From NCBI GenBank assembly GCA_001636815.1, contig AZHD01000006.1, forward strand, positions 1,313,704-1,377,703: a stretch of DNA of 64,000 bases, given 5' to 3'. Positions 58,885-64,000 of the stretch are shown here, in pieces. Every line of letters starts with the position of its first letter. The stretch's first letter is position 1. The position numbers were made by a program, and so were the translations under genes. The notes below the pieces were generated by a model, which saw only the letters and a list, made by a program, of their open reading frames with translations, made no database searches and was not told the DNA's origin. This DNA comes from Niveomyces insectorum RCEF 264 (Eukaryota > Ascomycota > Sordariomycetes > Hypocreales > Cordycipitaceae).

Positions 58885-61782
58885 GTTGCTGGCTTTTGAG
58901 TGTGTGTGTACTCGGAGAATCCAAAAATTAAGGAAGTGAGGGCAGTCGTGGGGTATATGAGAAGAAAGGAAAAGAAATTAAACGCTGCTTCTAACCTCTA
59001 ATGCAGAATGTTTCCGTTAAAAAAATCGCCTCGGTAAATACACGAAAGGAAATAGAAGCGCCGGTAAAAGAACAATAAAAAAAAATAAAAGACGAACCCT
59101 TTGCCAGGAGACGGACACCTGGGTATTATATGCCTCGTTGCGGTGGATATGACAATGGGAACTATAGTGGAACCATTCGTGAATTTTTTCGCCGTCAGAG
59201 AAAAGCAGAAAGAGGAAGCAGAGTAGATGAAAAGAAAGGAAACGCGGGATGATGCCGTCCGGTCACAGGTTGTCGTTATTCTTACTCCCATGCATGCAAC
59301 GATCTAGGAACAAACACAGATGCGGCAAGCAACCAACAACTCGAAAAACAAGAGAAACAATATCGTGGTAGGATCCGATGTATCAATTTTCACAAGAGAA
59401 AAAACAAAAAGGGCCACAGGTGCAAGGAAAAATGACCGCGAGAAGAGTACTCGAGGGAAAGCGTTGGAAAAGGCGTGGGCCGACTTTCATAAGAATCTCG
59501 TACCATGCAGCAATCGTTTTTCCCGAGACTCTGAGACTGAACGGCGGCAACGATTTGGCACCCTATGTCGAACGGAAGAGACAAACGGCTACGGTTTTAC
59601 TTCTTTTCCTGGTGGCACTCCCTTGCCCAGCCTGAGTGCGGGAAAGGTCTGCAGAGCGGGTCGATGGTCGTAGTGAGAAACGCCCTCTTCTCGGAAGCAC
59701 GAAATTCGGCAAGCTTGCACCGGGAAGGTTGGGGGCCATCTTGCGTGCCTTCCGGCTATGCAATATTTTGCCATGTACGCGCAGGTTTCTCTCCTTTGTG
59801 TGCCGTCCGCGTCAGAAGTTCTGCTGAACGACGAGACCCTAGGGGTCCTAGGCCTCCTGCGTATCTCGGTAGCCGTAATCCGTGCGGAGCACGTCTGGCC
59901 CTCTTTTCCTGGGGGCCGTATGGCTGTGAGACCAAGGGCTGGGTCATAATGTAGCAGGATGTGCTACAGCCACCAAAAAGATACAAGCGTTTGAGAGGAA
60001 CCAGCACCCTGTTCTTGTGGATAAGACCAGGAAAACGATTACACGGGCTTGTCAAAATTGTGGCAAAAACAGAAGGAGCTTTTACTCCCGCGCACGCGGT
60101 ACTACGACATACGCAATCTTTGCAGGACGAATCCTTGACTCGATTCCAAGCCACGTTGTTATTGTTGGATGTGCATTTCCGGAAGGAGGAATAACGGTAA
60201 TAAGCGAAGTTGAGATAAGCACCCCCAAATCTACAAGGGTTGCTTTGTTCGCATCATGGCCTGCAAGACAGACAGCTCACGGGAACGACAGTGAGAGCAT
60301 ACGATCGCAGGGTTTTGGATCTCGTTACATTCAATTGAACCGGGAGAGAGATGAAGCACATTTCAGTCACGTTTTTACGGGAACAAACGTCGTGGTCCCC
60401 ATGGAACCTAAACCATGCTTAGGTGAGATTAAAAGCATTTTTCCTTATACGTAAGGTCCTTCGTACACGGTTTTCTACGAAACAGCTCCATACAAAAAAT
60501 CAACAAATTTGGAGCATATTTCTCTATTGAAATGGTCGAGCAAGTCTGTCCGCATCATTTCAACGACCCGTTGCCCCAAGTTGACCATCTGGTTGATATT
60601 GCTGTTGTTTTGTCGTCGTGAACATTTTTTTTTTCTACTTCAATCATATGCAAAAATTTTCTCTATTTTTCATCTTCTATAAGAAAAAAAACTGGTGGTC
60701 TCAGACAGTGGCGATGTGGTGATGTTGACATCCAGAGAGAAAGTCACGAGAGGTCGTCCGGTTTTACCGCTGCGGCGGAATTGAAAAAGCGTGCGGGGAA
60801 AGGTTATCCGGGGCAGAGCGCGGGAATGATTCACTAGCGCCATTTCCCGTGCGGGGAGAGCCGCACCTGCTGCTGCACTGGGACGGAAGTCCACTTTTAA
60901 CCCCTCGTGCAGGCAGTTGGAGTAAAATTGCACGGCTTGAGCTTTTCCTCAGAAAAGGGGGAGCTGTGGGCGGACGGGCGGCGCTGTGACAAGGGGACTC
61001 GATATGAATCAGATACAGTCGTCTTTAGAAAGAAAAGGTGCTTCTTCTTTTCCGTGGTGGAGGCCCGGCCACTCGTGAAATAGCGATATTCCCGTGACGT
61101 TCAACGCCAGGAAAATAACCAAAAAAGGCATGTAACATGACTGAACAGCTTCTCCGCACTTCGTTTCACGGTTCCTCGTCGTAACATTACTTTTGTAAAG
61201 GGATAGGAGGGGAATGAGGATGATCATTCACAAGTGCCTGTTATTGTCGAAAACTGGAAGACTAAGCTTACCAACGCGGTTGGATCACCTTCTCTTTCAA
61301 TGGGAAGATTGCGCTGATAGCAAACAAGGCCGATTCGAGCAATACTGCATAGGTAACTGACGAGTGCTGTCAGTTGGTAGGTAGCTGTCGTGGTGAACAA
61401 GCTTCTTTTGCAAGAGCTAAGAGGAAGATGTTTGCCCGAAGGAAAATACAGTTTGGTCGTCTCCACAAGCCTTTAAGCTACCAACAGCATGGACTAGTCG
61501 AATGCAGTAAACCCAACGTGTGTGAGGAGGGGTATTGGTGCTCACGGATCGTGCCTCATTTTGTGTTTCTTGTGAAAATATAGACTGCTGCTTGACGAAT
61601 GGCGATCCGTCGTATGTAGGAGAGGGTGACACTTAGCAGTGAAGAGCTTGATTTCGTCAGTCTTCATTCCGCCACGTTGCCTGTGGGACGATTGAACGGC
61701 CAAAAATCACCAGATGAACCCGATATCATCGTCAGAATAAACCCTTCGAAAATTGCTGAATAAAACAGCCGACAAATCCAAA
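58885..61782. other. 2.9-kb intergenic region between two redox genes
   Basis: No supported gene. Open frames at 59320-59673, 59565-59954 and 60017-60454 lack family motifs and mutually overlap. C/T- and A-rich tracts are scattered; nothing transposon-like was read. Confidence 0.5.
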
Positions 61783-63050
61783 ATGGCGCCAAACCATGCC
61801 CTCGTCTATGGTAACGGAAAAACACAACTTTCTGCTTTTTCTTTTCCACTTTTGTAAACGAAGCAATACTGACTGACTTTTTACCAGGTGCCAGCGGCAT
61901 CACCGGCTGGGCCATCGTCAATGCCATCCTGGAAGGCTACCCGACGCCCGAGACCTTTGGCAAGGTTACCGCCCTGACAAACCGGCCGTTGACCGCCGAG
62001 GCGGCGCTCTGGCCCGCGTCACCGAAGCTGCAGATCGTCAGCGGCATCGACCTCTTGACCGACAAGGGCCAGGCCGGTCTGGAGGCCGAGATGCAAGCGC
62101 GCGTGCCCGACATTGAGACTGTCACCCACGTCTACTTTTTTGCGTACATTATGGACCCGGACCCGAAAAAGGAGGTCGACATCAACGTCGAGCTGATCCG
62201 CCGCGCCGTCACGGCCGTCGAGAATCTGGCGCCCACCACGCTCACGTTCGTCGTCTTGCCGACGGGCACCAAGGCGTACGGCGTGCACCTGCTGCGCGAT
62301 AACTTCCCCTTCCACAAGGACCTGCCGCTGCGCGAGACGCTGCCGCGCATTCCCGAGCCCTACGCCTCGCAAATGTTCTACTACGGCCAGACCGACATGC
62401 TGTCCGCCATGTCCAAGGGCAAGCGCTGGACCTGGTGCGAGATCATCCCCGACGTCATCATCGGCTTCGTGCCCAACAACAACGTGTACTGCCTGGCGCA
62501 GCAGCTCGGCACCTACCTGTCGCTGTACCGGGAGCTCCACGGCGAGGGCGCCGAGGTGGTGTTTCCGGGCACGACGGCGTCGTGGACCAACCTGTTCATC
62601 GAGAGCAGCCAGGACATGTGCGCCAAGGTGTCCATCGTGGCGTCGCTGCAGCCCGCGACGACGTCCGAGCAGCGCTACAACGCCGCCGACAACAACCGCC
62701 CGGCGTCGTGGAGCGAAAAGTGGCCCGTGGTGGCGGCCTACTTTGGGCTCAAAGGCGTGGCGCCGCCGGCGGCCGGGGGCGCGGGCCCGGACCCGGTCAT
62801 CTACCTGGCGGACCACTTTGCCGAGTGGCAGGCGCTGGAAAAGAAGCACGGCCTGCAGACGGGCCGGGTCGGCAACGAACGCAACTACGGCGGCTTTGTC
62901 CAGTTCATCATGAGCATGTTCGACTTCGACCGGCAGATGGACATGACCAAGTGCTTTGCGATGATGGGCAAGCACAAGGTGGAGTACACGACGCAAGAGA
63001 CCTTTTACACGGCATTCGACCGTTTCCGCAAGGCCAAGATTATCCCGTAG
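61783..63050 (+). CDS. PRISE-type short-chain dehydrogenase/reductase
   Basis: Two exons, 61783-61810 and 61888-63050 with a 77-bp intron inside the NADP-binding loop codon, give 396 residues. It starts MAPNHALVYGASGITGWAIV (dinucleotide-binding GxxGxxG at 10-16). LPTGTKAYG carries the lysine and MFYYGQTDML the tyrosine of the progesterone 5-beta-reductase/iridoid synthase-like (PRISE) subfamily of atypical SDRs, and NFPFHKDLPLRETLPRIPEP and RWTWCEIIPDVIIGF are also characteristic. These enzymes reduce the C=C bond of enones with NADPH. Fungal members are often next to secondary-metabolism or catabolic genes; the monooxygenase 2.9 kb away is a plausible partner. Substrate unknown. Confidence 0.9.
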
Positions 63051-63917
63051 AAATACGTACGACTGAATAATACCAACTGACGTTTGAAACAATAAATATA
63101 TATATATATATATCCGCCCCAAAATCATGTCGCATTTGCGAAAGGGTTACCGGAGTAGAAAATCAAAACCTAGCTTTCCTCGGGGCGTATTACCAAGTGA
63201 TAGCTTGCTCACTTAGAGAACGCAGGGAGATTGCACAACAGTAAGGGCACAGGTCCACTAAAGTGAAGCTATGTGTGCTCCAACCTAGCCGCGGCAATTG
63301 TGTTAAGGGGAGGAGGTGGAGGTAGAGGAGGGGATGTCGACACCCGTTGCGTTGGATCGTTTTCGCGGAGTGGGCCCTTAGCCAGCCTCCAAAAGAGCAA
63401 GTAGTCCATCTGTGTGTGTATCTCTTTTTCTTTTTTGGGCCGGTTACCCCCGTGTCTCCTATTTTCAGCAGAAGAGAAAGCCAAACCGTGAACAGAACTC
63501 GGCTAAAAAAGAAGCAAGGTCAGACCATACTCCACTGAACGTACGATGGCACAGAGCCGGTATTGCTTTGTTAAATGGCATGTTTCTACGGCCTGAGGTC
63601 TGTTTGTGTGTTCGGCTTCTGGGGGCTTTCCCCCAAGTCTCTCAGGTAGACTTACATGGGTTGTCCTTCGGCATAAACCCCAACCGTGGGCCAGTCTTGG
63701 GAGATACTTGCCACCATCAACATTTCTTTCGACGACTACAGGAGGCTGAATATATGTACATAGGGGCCTTCTTTGTTTAGATCAAGTTTTGTTTCTTTGG
63801 TTTCTGTTTCTATTCTTGTTTCCGTTCTTTACAGACTCCGTCTCTTTCTGAGCATTTCGTTGTTTACTCACAGCTCTTCTTTTCCCCTTCCTTTTTCCCT
63901 TGCCTGCCCTCTCCAAC
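63051..63917. other. Intergenic region with a (TA)n run
   Basis: A TA dinucleotide repeat lies at about 63096-63113, close after the SDR stop. C/T-rich leader sequence (CTTTTTCCCTTGCCTGCCCTC) precedes the next ATG. No gene seen in between. Confidence 0.5.
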
Positions 63918-64000
63918 ATGTCCGTTGATCCCGCTGTCTTCGAGGGTCCCGCCTTTGCGCGGACACCCGTCTGGGTGCAGCAGAAGCTGTCGCCGTTGGC
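63918..64000 (+). CDS. 5' end of an unidentified gene running off the window
   Basis: ATG at 63918 after CTCTCCAAC, a good fungal start context, is followed by 27 open codons beginning MSVDPAVFEGPAFARTPVWV. It continues past the window edge. Too short to assign. Confidence 0.6.
   Translation, partial: MSVDPAVFEGPAFARTPVWVQQKLSPL

Noticed and set aside
62019..63128. 369-codon minus-strand open frame
   Set aside because: Complement of the SDR gene, whose motifs and splice site are clear on the plus strand.

Overview
The window comes from a filamentous ascomycete fungus (Pezizomycotina, most likely a Sordariomycete). Genes are GC-rich with short 5' GT/AG introns. The left third is packed with LTR retrotransposons carrying the signature of repeat-induced point mutation (RIP): CpA and TpG are depleted, TpA is in excess, and reading frames are full of TAG/TAA where CAG, CAA or TGG once stood.

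Layout. (1) 1-7689: one nearly complete Ty3/gypsy chromovirus, moderately RIPped, with gag, pol ending in a chromodomain, a degraded ORF on the opposite strand in its 3' region, a polypurine tract and a 3' LTR. (2) 7690-19997: a very AT-rich, heavily RIPped graveyard. It holds a Copia element on the minus strand, interrupted by a deletion derivative of the first gypsy family that has two LTRs and a perfect ATAAC target duplication. It also holds a 3'-truncated minus-strand copy of the same family, two copies of a second gypsy family facing each other head to head, and three blocks of tandem repeats. (3) At about 19997 the composition switches abruptly to GC-rich host DNA, with the broken end of an unrecognised gene. 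(4) 21473-26605: two housekeeping genes, NTF2 and an EDEM-type GH47 alpha-mannosidase-like protein of ER quality control. (5) 27239-41274: an accessory-looking stretch with an APH-type kinase, an atypical protein kinase, a small secreted Cys-rich protein, a dead pogo/Fot1-type transposon, a calcineurin-like phosphoesterase and two nucleotidyltransferase-fold-like proteins. Three of these proteins start with an N-myristoylation-like MGxxxS motif. (6) 43974-63050: a secreted purine nucleoside permease-family protein, a very long Zn2Cys6 transcription factor, a Baeyer-Villiger monooxygenase and a PRISE-type short-chain reductase. A further gene begins at 63918 and runs off the window.

How parts may work together: NTF2 and the GH47 protein are ordinary housekeeping genes next to the RIP block. 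The kinase, phosphoesterase and nucleotidyltransferase-like genes form divergent or convergent pairs around a dead transposon and could be membrane-tethered signalling or defence enzymes; this is inference. The monooxygenase and the enone-reductase-like SDR could act in one small-molecule pathway, also inference. No tRNA, rRNA or CRISPR array was seen. Gene models were built by eye from splice sites and protein similarity remembered from known families; no search was run.
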